Source of the DNA: Numenius arquata
Lineage: Eukaryota; Chordata; Aves; Charadriiformes; Scolopacidae
NCBI RefSeq assembly: GCF_964106895.1
Contig: NC_133585.1
Coordinates: forward strand, 19,459,296-19,523,295
Direction: 5' to 3'
DNA: 64,000 bases
Made by a program: the position numbers and the translations under genes
Notes under the pieces: generated by a model
What the model saw: the letters and a program-made list of their open reading frames with translations, nothing else
What the model was told of the DNA's origin: nothing
Database searches by the model: none
Shown: positions 1-9,721 of the stretch, one piece after another
How positions within the stretch are numbered: the first letter of the stretch is position 1
How the letters are laid out: every line of letters starts with the position of its first letter

Positions 1-1187
1 GCATGAGAACACGCCACAGCGAGCAAATGCTCGTGGTGGGTAATTCAGGGTTTATTGTTGAGGTCCTGCAACATCCTGCCCAGCCCAGGGGCACTTCCCC
101 GTCATGTCTTATTGCTCCATGAGGAGCCGTCGTGGTGCTCTGCTTATGGAAAAAGCCCAATGCCATTGTTCCTTTATCAGCAGGTAGACTCTGCCCCTCG
201 GTCTCACAGCCACGCTGTGTTATCTGCATTAGTCTGAAAGCACCAACCTTTCTTCTAAATAAAAGGAGATAAGGTGCGTTTGGATCCTGTATCCTCACAA
301 ATTTCCTCATCTGCCCATGCCTGACACACCTGGAGGACATGCATTGACCTCTCTGTGTGGGATTTTGCAAGAATCATAGCCCCAGACACCTACAGGAATA
401 AAACAGAGTAAATCCTAAATTTAAATAACACAAAGAAAGCGATGAGCCCATGGACTAAAAGACCATTTGGGGTTTTTCTGTTCCTGGCTGGTTTATTTAA
501 TCCAAGCACTTTGGGGCTTGCTCAGGTCTGAGCCAAAGCGTTGGGTTTGCCTATGGCTCATCGCACATTCGCTTTCTCCTAAATCAGTGTTTCATTTGCA
601 GGAGGACAGCATCATCCATGCCTCCGCCAGCAGTGTCAGGATGGTTGATGGAAGTTTGAGGCTTTAGCTTTCCACTTCAGTCTTTCCCAACAGCGGTAAT
701 ATTAACTGCAAACGCTGGTGTGCTTTTCCCCATCAATTCTTCTCCGGAGCAGCTTTCCGATATTCAGCCGGCTATAAGCACCAGGAGAAAGCCTTATTAA
801 ATACATTATTTTATTAAGGTTTTCCAAGAGTGGAAGATGCTTCCAGCAGGATACTGGGAGCTATTTGACTTAAAAAGATAGGGTTTCATTTTGGTGCCGA
901 TATCCTCACCCCTTTCACCCCCTGTGCTCTTAAGAAAATGTTCTCTGCTGGCTTGTTTAATTGCATGGGATATTGATCTTGGGGCTTGCATTTAATTGCC
1001 ATTTCTGTGCGTTGTAATGAGTGCCCACATGCTCAGCATGGCTTTGCTAACGAATTAGTGGCCTTTCTGCTGCCCTCAGCCTTTGCTTGCAGCCTGTCTT
1101 CCCCCACCTCTGTCAAATACTCCTTGGAAATGTTTAAACTCTGCCTAAAATATGACTTCAGGTAAACACTTCCAGCTCTTCTTTAAA
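1..1187. other. 5' flank of MCU, no gene seen
   Basis: This is unique, non-repetitive sequence. Short open frames exist but none shows a recognisable domain, codon bias or splice context. The stretch around 950-1080 is rich in homeodomain-like TTAATTGC/TAATGA words and a TGCTCAGCA half-site, as in conserved non-coding elements, but conservation cannot be judged from one sequence. In human, MICU1 lies divergently upstream of MCU (established knowledge); no MICU1 exon is recognised here. Confidence 0.6.
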
Positions 1188-1597
1188 TCGTAGAATCATA
1201 GAACTGTCTCGGTTGGAAGGGACCTTTAAGATCATCTAGTCCAACCATCAACCTAACTCTGATAAAAAAACAAAAATAAAAAAACCTACCACAACAACAA
1301 AAATCCACATCACTAAACCATGTCTCTAAGTTCTATGTCAACCCGGCTTTTAAATCCCTCCAGGGATGGTGCCTCAACCCCTTCCCTGGGCAGCCCATTC
1401 CAAGGCTTAAGAACCCTTTCCCTGTCAACATTTTTCCTCCTATCCAATCTGAACCTCCCCTGGCGCAACTTGAGGCCATTTCCTCTTGTCCCATGGCCTG
1501 GGACTTGGGAGAAGAGACCGACCCCCCCTGGCTACACCCTCCTTTCAGGGAGTTGGAGAGAGTGAGAAGGTCTCCCCTCAGCCTCCTTTTCTCTAGG
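1188..1597 (-). mobile_element. CR1 LINE 3' fragment
   Basis: This starts with the reverse complement of the CR1 terminal repeat (TCGTAGAATCATAGAA), followed by GGTTGGAAGGGACC and the antisense ORF2 C-terminus (CCTCCAGGGATGG, GGGCAGCCC). It is truncated at its 5' end near 1597, as is usual for CR1. An A/C-rich insertion at about 1261-1305 sits at the same 3'-UTR site that is expanded in the copies at 50.9 and 51.4 kb. Confidence 0.95.
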
Positions 1598-3252
1598 AAT
1601 AAATATCTAAATATCTAATACAGATGGCTGGAGGAGTAGGGATGTGCCTGTCCCTGCCCTCCCCTGGAGCTGCCAGCACTGAGCCTCCCTAGGAAAGCCC
1701 ACAGGGAGGCCAGCATGGGCTCATCCTAAACATGTCTCTGCTCATCCAGCCAAAAGAGAGCACTGGGTTGGGTAGATTATGGTGTGAAGAGGTGGCTCTG
1801 CCCCAAAGCACTGCTGGGGCTGCACCCTCTGCCCGCCCCAGGGACCTTCCCCATCCTGGGGACTTCCTTCCTCCCCCTTTCCTGCCTTTCTAATCTCCCT
1901 TTTCCAGCTCCTCCGGGCTGCATTAACCCCAGTTTTTGCCGTTTTGAAGCTTTTAATCCCATTGTGTGGTGACGCTGCAAACTGTCCAGGGGAGAGCCTG
2001 ATGTCCTCAGAGAGAGACACAAGTGGTGGTCCACGAGTCAGCTCTTTGGTTGAGGTGTGCGCAGGAGCATCTTCCAGTGCAGATGCTCCCAGGGTCATCG
2101 CAGAGGGCTGTGCTGTACAAAATCCTTATTTTAAAGCCTTTTTCATCCTGCTGTCAATTTTCAACACGGAACGAGAGGGAAGAAGAGTGAGCAGGGGCTG
2201 AGGAAAGGCTCAGTCTAATCGGAGCTGCGGAGCTCAGAGCAGCTGCCGCAATATCTCCTTGATCTTGCAAGAAAAAGTGAATAATTATTGAAGTGCTAAA
2301 TGCGCTATGCTGGAAAGACCACAGGTAAATCCTTCCAGAAGGATACACTCAAGACTGGAAAGCTCCAATCGACAAAGAGAAGGAAGGGAAACCCCATCCC
2401 TGGCTGGAAAACCCAGCCAGAAATGAGGATTGAGGTGGAGGATGGCTCAGATATGAGCTGTGTGGCTCCAAAAATGACGTTAATCGGGGAAAAGCTGAGA
2501 GCAACCCTTCAGTGTCGGGGTGGATGCAAAGGCAGGACCTGGGGAAGGCAGCACCGATCGGAGGTGGGGATGGAAGGACGAGGGCACCAGTGTGTTGCGA
2601 TGGTGTGGGTGATGGCTGAAGCACATCAGGGTCACCCTATCGCCCGCTTGTGCTTCCCTCTGTATTTTTAGAAGGTCCTTGTGGCAAACGGGGGTGGTAA
2701 ATAACAGCCGGGGTCCCTCACCCCACGTGTTCCTGATGCTTTCGGCAACCTCCAGCCTTGTCACAGTTTTCTCCCCATTAATTTCCAGTGACTCTCCTTT
2801 CCCAAGCACCCTCCTCTCCTCACCTCACAGGAGAAGGTGCATCCTGATTGCTCCACGCAGCAAGGAGCCAGGCCCCTCGGCTTCAAAAAACATTGATAAT
2901 CCAGGATCCCATCTGCTTTTAAGCCAAGGCACTTTGTTTCAGTCCCAGCCATAACGGTATCGCTGCACGTGGCAACTGCTTGTGCATGAATATTTTTTAA
3001 AGCTCCATTTTCTAACGAGCAATTCTGGGGCCACTTCCAGTATTAAAAGTGAGGGGCTCGTTTCCCTGCCGGGCTATTCCTTCCCAGGAATTAAAAAATG
3101 AGCCGCTGGCAGTATTGTAACGGCCGAAGGGAAAAGTCTTTTCTAAGAAAAATAATCCAAGTAAATCACCTTTCAGGACACAACTGAGCACATAGTGCCA
3201 GTTTTGCCCACATGCTGGAAGGTCTATGCTGGTGGCCTGGCCCCACCACTTA
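1598..3252. other. 5' flank of MCU, no gene seen
   Basis: This is unique sequence of moderate GC content. Overlapping short frames on both strands (for example 1742-2098 and 2300-2671) have no family signature and are treated as chance. The last 300 bases (about 2960-3180) contain ATGAATATT and AATTAAAAAATGAG words and look like possible regulatory DNA, which is inference only. Confidence 0.55.
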
Positions 3253-3352
3253 TCATAGAATCATAGAATGGTTCGAGTTGGAAGGGACCTTAAAGATCAT
3301 GGAGTTCCAACCCTCCTGCCATGGGCAGGGACACCTCCCACCAGACCAGGTT
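3253..3352 (-). mobile_element. CR1 LINE 3' end, short
   Basis: It begins TCATAGAATCATAGAATGG and continues through GTTGGAAGGGACC and GAGTTCCAACCC to CCACCAGACCAGGTTG. Only about 100 bp of the 3' end remains. The 18-bp minisatellite begins about 25 bp past its 5' break, so the two may share an origin. Confidence 0.95.
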
Positions 3353-3375
3353 GCACCTCCTGCCACCCCTCCTCT

Positions 3376-3965
3376 AGTGTACCCCCTGTCCAGTGCACCC
3401 AGTCTCCCCAGTGCACCCTCTGCCCAGAACACCCCATGTCCCCACACCCCATTTCCCCAACGAACCCTCTCCCTGGTGCATCCCCTCCCCGGTACACCTC
3501 ATCTCCCCGCACCGCATCTCCCCAGTGTACCCCACCTCCCCGGTACCTCCCATCTCCCCGCTACACCTCATCTCCCTGCACTGCATCTCCCCGGTGTACC
3601 CCATCTCCCTGGTACATCCCATCTCCCTGGTGCACCCTGTCTCCCTGCACTCCGTCTCCCTGGTACACCCCGTCTCCCTTCACCCCATCTCCCCAGTGTA
3701 CCCCATCTCCCTGGTACACCCCATCTCCCCAGTGTACCCCATCTCCCTGGTACACCCTTTCTCCCCAGTACACCCTGTTTCCCTGCACCTCATCTCCCCG
3801 GTGTACCCCATCTCCCCGGTACAGCCCGCCTCCCCGGTACACCCTGTCTCCCCGGTACACCCTGTCTCCCCGGTGTACCCCACTTCCCCGGTACACCCGA
3901 TCTCCCCAGTACATCCCATCTCTCCGGTACACCCCATCTCCCCGGTTCACCTCGTCTCCCCGGCC
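3376..3965 (+). repeat. 18-bp C-rich minisatellite upstream of MCU
   Basis: About 30 imperfect tandem copies of an 18-bp unit are present, roughly CCCATCTCCCCGGTACAC, with some 15-bp units lacking the GGT step. Copies drift (CCGG, CTGG and CCAG variants), with the cleanest near the gap. Because unit lengths are multiples of three and lack stop codons, several frames stay open and give long spurious frames on both strands. The complementary strand carries a GGGG and a GGG run per unit, so it is G-quadruplex prone. The array runs straight into the assembly gap, so its true length is unknown. Confidence 0.93.
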
Positions 3966-4165
3966 NNNNNNNNNNNNNNNNNNNNNNNNNNNNNNNNNNN
4001 NNNNNNNNNNNNNNNNNNNNNNNNNNNNNNNNNNNNNNNNNNNNNNNNNNNNNNNNNNNNNNNNNNNNNNNNNNNNNNNNNNNNNNNNNNNNNNNNNNNN
4101 NNNNNNNNNNNNNNNNNNNNNNNNNNNNNNNNNNNNNNNNNNNNNNNNNNNNNNNNNNNNNNNNN
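3966..4165. other. assembly gap (200 N)
   Basis: There are exactly 200 undetermined bases between the minisatellite and the CpG island. The round number suggests a placeholder, so the real length may differ. Part of the MCU core promoter or more minisatellite units may lie here. Confidence 1.
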
Positions 4166-4233
4166 GAGGAGTTCCATGCCCTCCAGCCCGAGCGCCGCCC
4201 CGCCCACCGCCGCCAGGGGAGGGAACGCAGCGG

Positions 4234-4238
4234 CCAAT
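4234..4238 (+). promoter_or_regulatory. CCAAT box 1 (NF-Y type)
   Basis: CCAAT in the context GCGGCCAATCGCC, on the + strand in the CpG island about 235 bp before the ATG. It is the most distal of three. Confidence 0.6.
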
Positions 4239-4271
4239 CGCCTCTTCGCACAGGCCATCCGCTCGGCGCCG

Positions 4272-4276
4272 ATTGG
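4272..4276 (-). promoter_or_regulatory. CCAAT box 2 (NF-Y type)
   Basis: ATTGG in the context GCCGATTGGCTAC, an inverted CCAAT box 38 bp from box 1. Confidence 0.6.
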
Positions 4277-4326
4277 CTACCCCGGCTTGACTTGACAAGC
4301 CCAGTGCCGACGAAGGCAGAGCTCCG

Positions 4327-4331
4327 ATTGG
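4327..4331 (-). promoter_or_regulatory. CCAAT box 3 (NF-Y type)
   Basis: ATTGG in the context CTCCGATTGGTCGCC, an inverted CCAAT box 55 bp from box 2 and about 140 bp before the ATG. It is the most likely core-promoter CCAAT element. Confidence 0.65.
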
Positions 4332-4348
4332 TCGCCGCCGCCGGCCGG

Positions 4349-4357
4349 CCCCGCCCC
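4349..4357 (-). promoter_or_regulatory. GC box (Sp1/KLF type)
   Basis: CCCCGCCCC, the reverse complement of GGGGCGGGG, lies 18 bp downstream of CCAAT box 3. Sp1/KLF sites next to NF-Y sites are typical of TATA-less promoters. Confidence 0.55.
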
Positions 4358-4366
4358 GCCGCTCTT

Positions 4367-4398
4367 CCCTCCCCCCCCCCACCCCCCCCCCCACCCTC
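4367..4398 (+). repeat. poly-C tract just upstream of the likely start site
   Basis: Two runs of ten or more C separated by a single A. The complementary G-rich strand could form a G-quadruplex. Base counts in such tracts are error-prone in assemblies. Confidence 0.85.
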
Positions 4399-4468
4399 CA
4401 ACGGACGGGCGGCAGCAGCGATCGCCGCCGCTGCCGCCGCAGCAGCGTGAGGCGGCTCCAGCGGCGCG

Positions 4469-4600
4469 ATGGCGGCCACGGCGGGCAGATCGCTGCCGCT
4501 CCTCCTCTGCCGCCGCCAACCCGCCGCCCTGACGGCAGCCGGTTGCTTCCCGGCGCTGGGGCGGCGCCGCCAACAGCAGCAGCAGCAGCGACACCGGACG
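4469..4600 (+). CDS. MCU: Mitochondrial calcium uniporter pore subunit, coding exon 1 (presequence)
   Basis: MCU forms the Ca2+-selective channel of the inner mitochondrial membrane, working with EMRE and the MICU gatekeepers. This exon encodes only residues 1-44, the mitochondrial targeting presequence. It starts MAATAGRSLPLLL, has many Arg, Leu and Ala and no acidic residue, and contains LTAAGCFPALG followed by three Arg, six Gln and RHRT. The start block, the GCFP-LG block and the basic Gln/His run ending in HRT match human MCU as I recall it, and human exon 1 also ends there. The ATG has G at -3 and +4 (strong Kozak). An in-frame TGA at 4448-4450, seven codons upstream, fixes the start. 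The exon ends in phase 0 at ACG|GTGAGT; the frame continues open to 4990 but that is intron. The ring, coiled-coil, transmembrane and DIME-motif exons lie outside the window. The Gln run (codons 35-40, CAA then five CAG) is longer than the human one. Confidence 0.92.
4571..4588 (+). repeat. CAG repeat encoding polyglutamine in the MCU presequence
   Basis: One CAA and five CAG codons (residues 35-40) lie between an Arg triplet and RHRT. It is a short in-frame trinucleotide repeat, possibly length-variable between individuals or species. It lies in the presequence, which is probably removed after import. Confidence 0.9.
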
Positions 4601-4606
4601 GTGAGT
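4599..4606 (+). other. MCU: splice donor of MCU exon 1
   Basis: CG|GTGAGT matches the U1 consensus in the intron part. The position agrees with where vertebrate MCU exon 1 ends (after HRT, phase 0). Confidence 0.88.
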
Positions 4607-5004
4607 GAGGCGGCGGCCGTGTGCCCTTCAGGCGGGCGGCGGGCCCAGCTCCCGCCCCGTGAAGCGGCGGCCGCCCCCGGCAGCTGGGCGTTATTCTTAG
4701 CGGAACTTGAGCGGGGCGGCCGGCGGCAGCCGAGCCCCTCCCCGGCCCCTCTTGGGCGGCGAGGCAGCCCTTCCCCCCCGCACATACACTCCCCCCCACC
4801 CCTCCCCGGGCCCTCCCGCCGTTCCGGTAACGGGCGAGCCCGCCCTGCCCGCGCGTTCTCCCTCCGGAGAGCGGGGCGCAGCCCGCCCGTACTGGGGCCG
4901 GGGCTGCCGGGGCGGGGGTCGGGTCCCGGCGGGGGTCGGCCGCCAGGTGGCGCCCTGGGCCGCGACAGGCTTCGTGGGGGGGGGCGGTAACGGACGGACA
5001 CACA

Positions 5005-5062
5005 GGGACTGGGGGGAAACGGGGGACAGGGGGCCGGGGTGGGAGGGCGGCGGTGGGGAGAG
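5005..5062 (+). other. G-quadruplex-prone run at the start of intron 1
   Basis: At least seven G-runs of three to six bases are separated by one to five bases (GGGACTGGGGGGAAACGGGG and onwards to GCGGTGGGG). It lies on the non-template strand, about 400 bp into the intron, inside the CpG island. Such G-rich non-template DNA just after a promoter commonly favours R-loops (established knowledge); its role here is inferred. Confidence 0.75.
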
Positions 5063-5100
5063 CATCGGACACCGGGCACGGAGAGGAGGGGCCGAGCGCC

Positions 5101-6192
5101 AGCGCCCAGCGGATCTTCGCCTCTTTAAAAAAGGAAAAAAAAAAAAAAATGTATTTTATCATTTTCTTCTTCTTTTTTTTTGCCGCTTCCCCCCCCCCTC
5201 CCTTCAAGGTCAGCCGGGGCAGAGGCGCTCGGGGAGGGGTGTCGGGGGGTGGGGGTGTCCCCGAAAACCGCTCCCGGGCGGTGTCATCCAGGTTGGTGCG
5301 GCTTTTTTGGGAGGAGAGGTGGTGGTGGTGGTGGTGGTGGGGGACACAATAAAAAAAAACCCCAATTTTTGTTCACTTGCCCCCGCATAAGCAGCATGCT
5401 TTGCCGGAAAAAGCAGCCTGGCAGCGCACCCCTTGCTTACTATGTGTCTTTAGGGCAGAAAAAAAACCCTATAAAGGCGGCAGGTTGCGTCTTGGAGCTC
5501 GAGAGATTTTTTTTTTTTATTGCTAAAAATACCGGGAGTTTTATTTATTTTATTTATTTTTTTTTATCCCTTTCTAAACTAAGGGAACAGTATGTAACCG
5601 TGGGATATTCTTCTAGTTTTTGCCACAGTCTGTTTTATTGCTGCCTATAAAAAAAAAAAAAGCTGCCGCCGGAGGTGTGCACCTGTCGCTCGCTGCTCGT
5701 TTGGCTGAAGCCGCTAATTGCGAAACGACCCGAAGCTGTCGAAATCCTGTATTAATGAGGTGATGGAGCAGGGCTGTGGGCTCCTTTGGGAAGGGCAGGT
5801 AGAAGGCTGGGTCCCCCCGGGTGCGTGTTTAAAGAGCGGCTAAGAGTTTGTGCTGTGTGGTTACCTTTTGGGGTGCCGTTGGTTCCCCTGACGGCCTTGG
5901 TCTGTTTTCACAGCGAGGGGGTGGCGGGGGTTCTGTGGGTATCGAGTGTCTGGGTTGCATCAGTCCCCTATTTGCAGAGCGGTCGGTCAGTCACACACAT
6001 GCGGAGCGTGACTTCTGCAGCCTCGGCTTCAGACTTCGTCGATAACCAGCCTGACGAGCCAGGCTACTGGTACCCTGGGTTCTGGTCGGGTGTGGAACAG
6101 CCTTTTCAGCTTTCCTAACTATCGATTGAGTTGTCTCTTTTAGTAGCCCGGCCCAGAAAATAATAAGTTATTTATCTAAATTTGTGTTGACC
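5101..6192 (+). other. intron 1, CpG-island shoulder and AT-rich sequence
   Basis: Composition falls from very GC-rich to AT-rich. It holds a (GGT)n at 5318-5341 and several poly-A and poly-T tracts (5128-5148, 5169-5180, 5507-5518, 5650-5661). No exon or RNA gene is recognised. Confidence 0.7.
5318..5341 (+). repeat. (GGT)n microsatellite
   Basis: Seven to eight uninterrupted GGT units followed by GGGACA, at the downstream edge of the CpG island. Confidence 0.9.
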
Positions 6193-6489
6193 TGGGGCCG
6201 GTCTTTTTTCAGTGGTGCCCAGGGACAGGACAAGAGGAAACGGGCACAAACCTGAACATAAGAAGTTCTACCTAAACACGAGGAGGAACTTCTTTCCTGT
6301 GAGGGTGGCAGAGCCCTGGAAGAGGCTGCCCAGAGAGGTGGTGGAGTCTCCTTCTCTGGAGACATTCCAAACCCGCCTGGACACGTTCCTGTGCAACCTG
6401 CTGTGGGTGGACCTGCTTTGGCAGGGGGTTGGACTAGATGATCTCCAGAGGTCCCTTCTAACCCCATAGCATTCTATGATTCTGCGATT
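6193..6489 (+). mobile_element. CR1 LINE 3' fragment
   Basis: Sense orientation: GTCTTTTTTCAGTGGTGCCC, the CNLLW-type ORF2 C-terminus, GGATGATCTCC-like and AGGTCCCTTC words, then ATTCTATGATTCTGCGATT. It belongs to the same subfamily as the antisense copies at 56959 and 61041. Confidence 0.95.
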
Positions 6490-8356
6490 AGTTGAAGAGA
6501 CCCAGATTCTCGCTTGATTCCGCTAGTCAGGCTGAGTGTAGCAGTGCAAGAAGATTAAAAACAACCGTTCAGAAACGTCCTGATGCTTTGCTGCTGCCGT
6601 GGTCCTAGCTGAGTTGACGTGGCTTAAGGGGGGTGTGTGCTAAAATCATACTGTCAAAGCCTTCCCCTTCAGGTGCTCGGGGAAGGAGGAGGATTTTGCT
6701 TGTGTCCCTTGGGCTGACGATTAGAAAGTTGTTCTGCCTTTAGTACTGGTTGGGCTCTACAGTTTGATTTTTGGCAGCTTGGCTGTTCGCCATTTGTGGC
6801 ATTGCAGTGATTAATTTTTGGGGGCTTTTCCTCTTTTTTTCTTTTTTTTTTTTGATAGGGAGATTGTACACAAGTCAGTTCAGTAGTTCGGTAGGTGTTG
6901 ATTGCTGTGAGCAGGTTGGTACCCAGTATCCTAACTGTTCCTTTTGACAGGATCTGTAATGTGCCTATTTATCTCCTCACAGAAAAAAAGATGAGTTATC
7001 CTTTCCATCACGCTGCACTTGAGAAACTATGTGGACTGGTGGGAGAGAGTAGAGACCCGAGAGCTGCCGAATCCTAGAATAAGTGATCTCCGAGGAGAAA
7101 TTACAGGAACCGGAGCTCTTCATAATAAAGAGAAAACTGAAAGGAGGTTGCTGCAAAGAGGAAGCAGAAAAACAGAAAATCTGTGTTGTGTAGGAGAAGA
7201 ATTACTGGGCTTTCGGTGTGAGAAAGAAGGATTCGGTTAGGTTCTAGGAATCTTTTTACTGACAGTAAGAGTAGTGAAATGCTGAAATATTTCCCAGGAA
7301 AACTGTTCGATCATCATTATTGGAGGTGTTTAGGACAAGTTAGACTCGCATCAATCAGTTATGAATTTGAAGATGATGATGAAGAATTGATCCTGCTCGG
7401 TGATAGGTCTGGACTGTATAAGCTCCCTGAGTCGATAGATGATATGAGAAAATAGAAAGAGTCTGTGTAATGTAGGTGTAATTAATAGAGTGGTTATATT
7501 GGGTATGTCTGTACAGTATTGTTTTTAGTACAATAAATTCTACTCTGTTACTTCTCAGGATGGCTGATTTCCAGCAGAGGTGATAAATTAAATGGGCTTT
7601 CTTGAAAGAGGGCAGAAATGCTAAATGGACTTATGGATGAGTTCTTTCAAAAGGAATATAAAATATGCTGGAAGAGCATGGACCAACAGACTACTGTGAG
7701 GGCAGTACGTTAAAACAAACAAACCCCTCCAGGTGGGCAAAGACTGAGGTTTTGATAACATCAAACAGTAGAGTGGGCAAGGAGGTCTGAACTTTTGAAT
7801 AAATAACTTGGTTTATGAAGGTTCAGATGGGAATATGGTAAGATTGGGAGTTGCAGGGCTTGAATGAAGCTTTCACAGCTTGCTTAAGAGTTTTGAATGC
7901 CGAGAGAGTTGGGAAGGCTCAGTGGGATCAGCAGATAGAAGTGCAGTTATGGAGGACCCAGCGAGTCTTCACATTCTGTCCTTCACAGGCTGTGAGAGAT
8001 CTCGGGAGGAGGATGCAGAAAATCTGAATGAGAATTTTACTTACTGCTCTTGGGATAGGAAGCAGCAGGTAGGAGGAAGGGTTTACCGGTACTTGTGAAT
8101 TTCCTCTCTGAAAGTGGCGATGGTGGCCTTCACAGGAGGGCTGTGAAAGGCAAGGAGAGAGCCAGTTGGCATAACTGTGTAAAAAGTGGGGCTGGAGGGT
8201 GTGTTGCGTTGGGAGAATACGACAGCACTGAATAAATGGACTTAACAGCAGAAGTAGCTGAGGTTGCATCTCCTTCTGCTCTCCCAGTCTCACTTAAACA
8301 TATGTGAGAGTGGAAGAAGCCTTGTGGAAGAGGAGGAAGAGAGTCAGCGAGCATCA
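6490..8356 (+). other. intron 1, no gene seen
   Basis: Unique sequence, noticeably purine-rich between about 6980 and 8100. A TCTCCTCACAG acceptor-like word at 6972-6982 precedes a 28-codon frame (6991-7077), but I recognise no protein and treat it as chance. Confidence 0.6.
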
Positions 8357-8615
8357 ATCATAGAATCATCCAGGTTGGAAGAGACCCTTGGGATCATCAA
8401 GTCCAACCATCTACCCTACACTACAAAGTTCTTCCCTATATCATATCCCCCAACACCACATCTAAAGGACTCTTAAACACATCCAGGGATGGTGACTCAA
8501 CCCCCTCCTTGGGCAGCCTGTTCCAATGCCCGACCACTCTTTCTGTGAAAAATTCTTTCCTAATGTTCAGTCTAAACCTACCCTGCTGGAGCTTGAAGCC
8601 ATTCCCTCTTGTTCT
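8357..8615 (-). mobile_element. CR1 LINE 3' fragment (left arm of an inverted pair)
   Basis: It starts TCATAGAATCATCCAGG and continues through GGAAGAGACCCTTGGGATCATC to the antisense GLPREVVESPSLD-type coding block. By eye it is nearly identical, in opposite orientation, to about 10158-10412 and to the start of the copy at 55462. Confidence 0.95.
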
Positions 8616-9721
8616 TTGTGGTGGAGGAACTGCAGGATCAGGCTGGAGGGGCTGTAAGGTCAAGGGGAGTGGGGGGGATGGCTACAGCTTTGGAGGTGAG
8701 TGTGAAACATCAATAGTAGTGGCGTTTGGTTTAAATGGGTGGGGGCAACATGCGTTGCTGGGAGGTCACATGTGAAGATGAGAGGCGAGAGAGGCAGTTC
8801 GTTTAATCAGGCCAAGGTAACTTCTGCTGATGAGAAGACCAGGAATGGCAAAAGTCAGTACCGGCAAGCAAGATGAGGTGGAATGAAAGTATCGTGTCTC
8901 TGGTTTCTTTTTCTACCTGCTAGTTTCAAGCAAGGATTTGCAAAGGATGGAGAAGCAGCAAGAGTGGTGGGGAGAAGCCTGGCTGGTGGTGGTCAGCAAA
9001 AAGTTGGGCTGTTTCGAGGTGTGCCGTAGGGGTACGGAAGCGCAACCCTGTGCTCTGACTTGTTAAGCAATGGGAGTGGGATGGGAATGGAGCCCTTGGG
9101 GAGTGATGAGGTGGTAGTTCTCTGTCTAGCAGTGTTTGATAGGTTATCAACTGGTGGGAAGCCTGGCAGCCGTAAATCATGGTACTACCTATTAATTAAA
9201 GCCTTTGTCTTGCAGTAATTTCTAGGACTTAATACAAAAATTGCTGCTATTTTCCTGTTAGCTTGCCCTCGGAGGAATGTGGAGAGAGAATTAAAGTGGA
9301 TGTTCCTCAGAGGAAACTTCCTTATGGAGAAAGGGGAGCCCCTTCTTTGACTCCTCCTTGTTCTGGGTGCTGCGGGGGTTGAGGGTGACCCGCCAAGGGC
9401 GAGAGCTCCACACCGCTGAGATGCGGTGGACCAGGGGAGCAGTCCTTTGTGGAAACACTTCCCAAAGAAGTAAGCCATAAATGTGTTTGGAATATACGGT
9501 GGCAGACAAAGGACTTAAATAAAACGCTTTGCTTTTGGGTGTTGAATGCCTAATCTTTGCGTCTTGCTTCCGACAAAGATTAGAGTCTCTTGTTACTGCG
9601 TTTCTTAGTGCCAGTGGTTGAGTTATGTTGGATTGGGATGTAATCTTCTGGTTCCGATCTGGAAAAAAATACCCGTAGAAAATCACGAGCTCGGCTGTAT
9701 GTGAAGCCCTGGAAGCCCTCT
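8616..9721 (+). other. intron 1, no gene seen
   Basis: G-rich unique sequence between two oppositely oriented CR1 copies. It would form the loop of a CR1-CR1 RNA duplex. No exon, RNA gene or further repeat is recognised. Confidence 0.6.

Larger units (their letters stand above)
4166..5100 (+). promoter_or_regulatory. MCU: CpG-island promoter of MCU
   Basis: This is very GC-rich and CpG-dense sequence spanning the exon 1 start, in contrast with the AT-rich flanks. No TATA box is seen. It contains three CCAAT boxes, a GC box, poly-C tracts and GCC/CAG-rich 5' UTR. Transcription probably starts at dispersed positions between about 4380 and 4445, inferred from NF-Y sites usually lying 50-150 bp upstream of the start. 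The arrangement is that of a housekeeping promoter. Confidence 0.88.

Noticed and set aside
3376..3965. CRISPR-like regular repeat
   Set aside because: Units are contiguous with no unique spacers, and the context is a vertebrate genome.
3212..4450. 412-codon open frame on + across the minisatellite and gap (also 340- and 300-codon frames beside it)
   Set aside because: The minisatellite unit is 18 bp without stops, so several frames are open. 200 codon-neutral N bases extend them further. There is no protein family, and the frame ends at the TGA upstream of MCU.
4469..4990. MCU exon 1 frame continuing to a 173-codon protein
   Set aside because: The consensus donor at 4601 and the position where MCU exon 1 normally ends show that codons past 44 are intron.
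3561..5207. 548-codon open frame on the minus strand, and a 429-codon one beside it
   Set aside because: Made of the antisense minisatellite, the gap and the CpG island. Low-complexity Arg/Gly/Pro translation is expected of GC-rich DNA.
6991..7240. Small coding exon after TCTCCTCACAG
   Set aside because: The frame stops after 28 codons, no donor in frame is convincing, and the peptide is unfamiliar.
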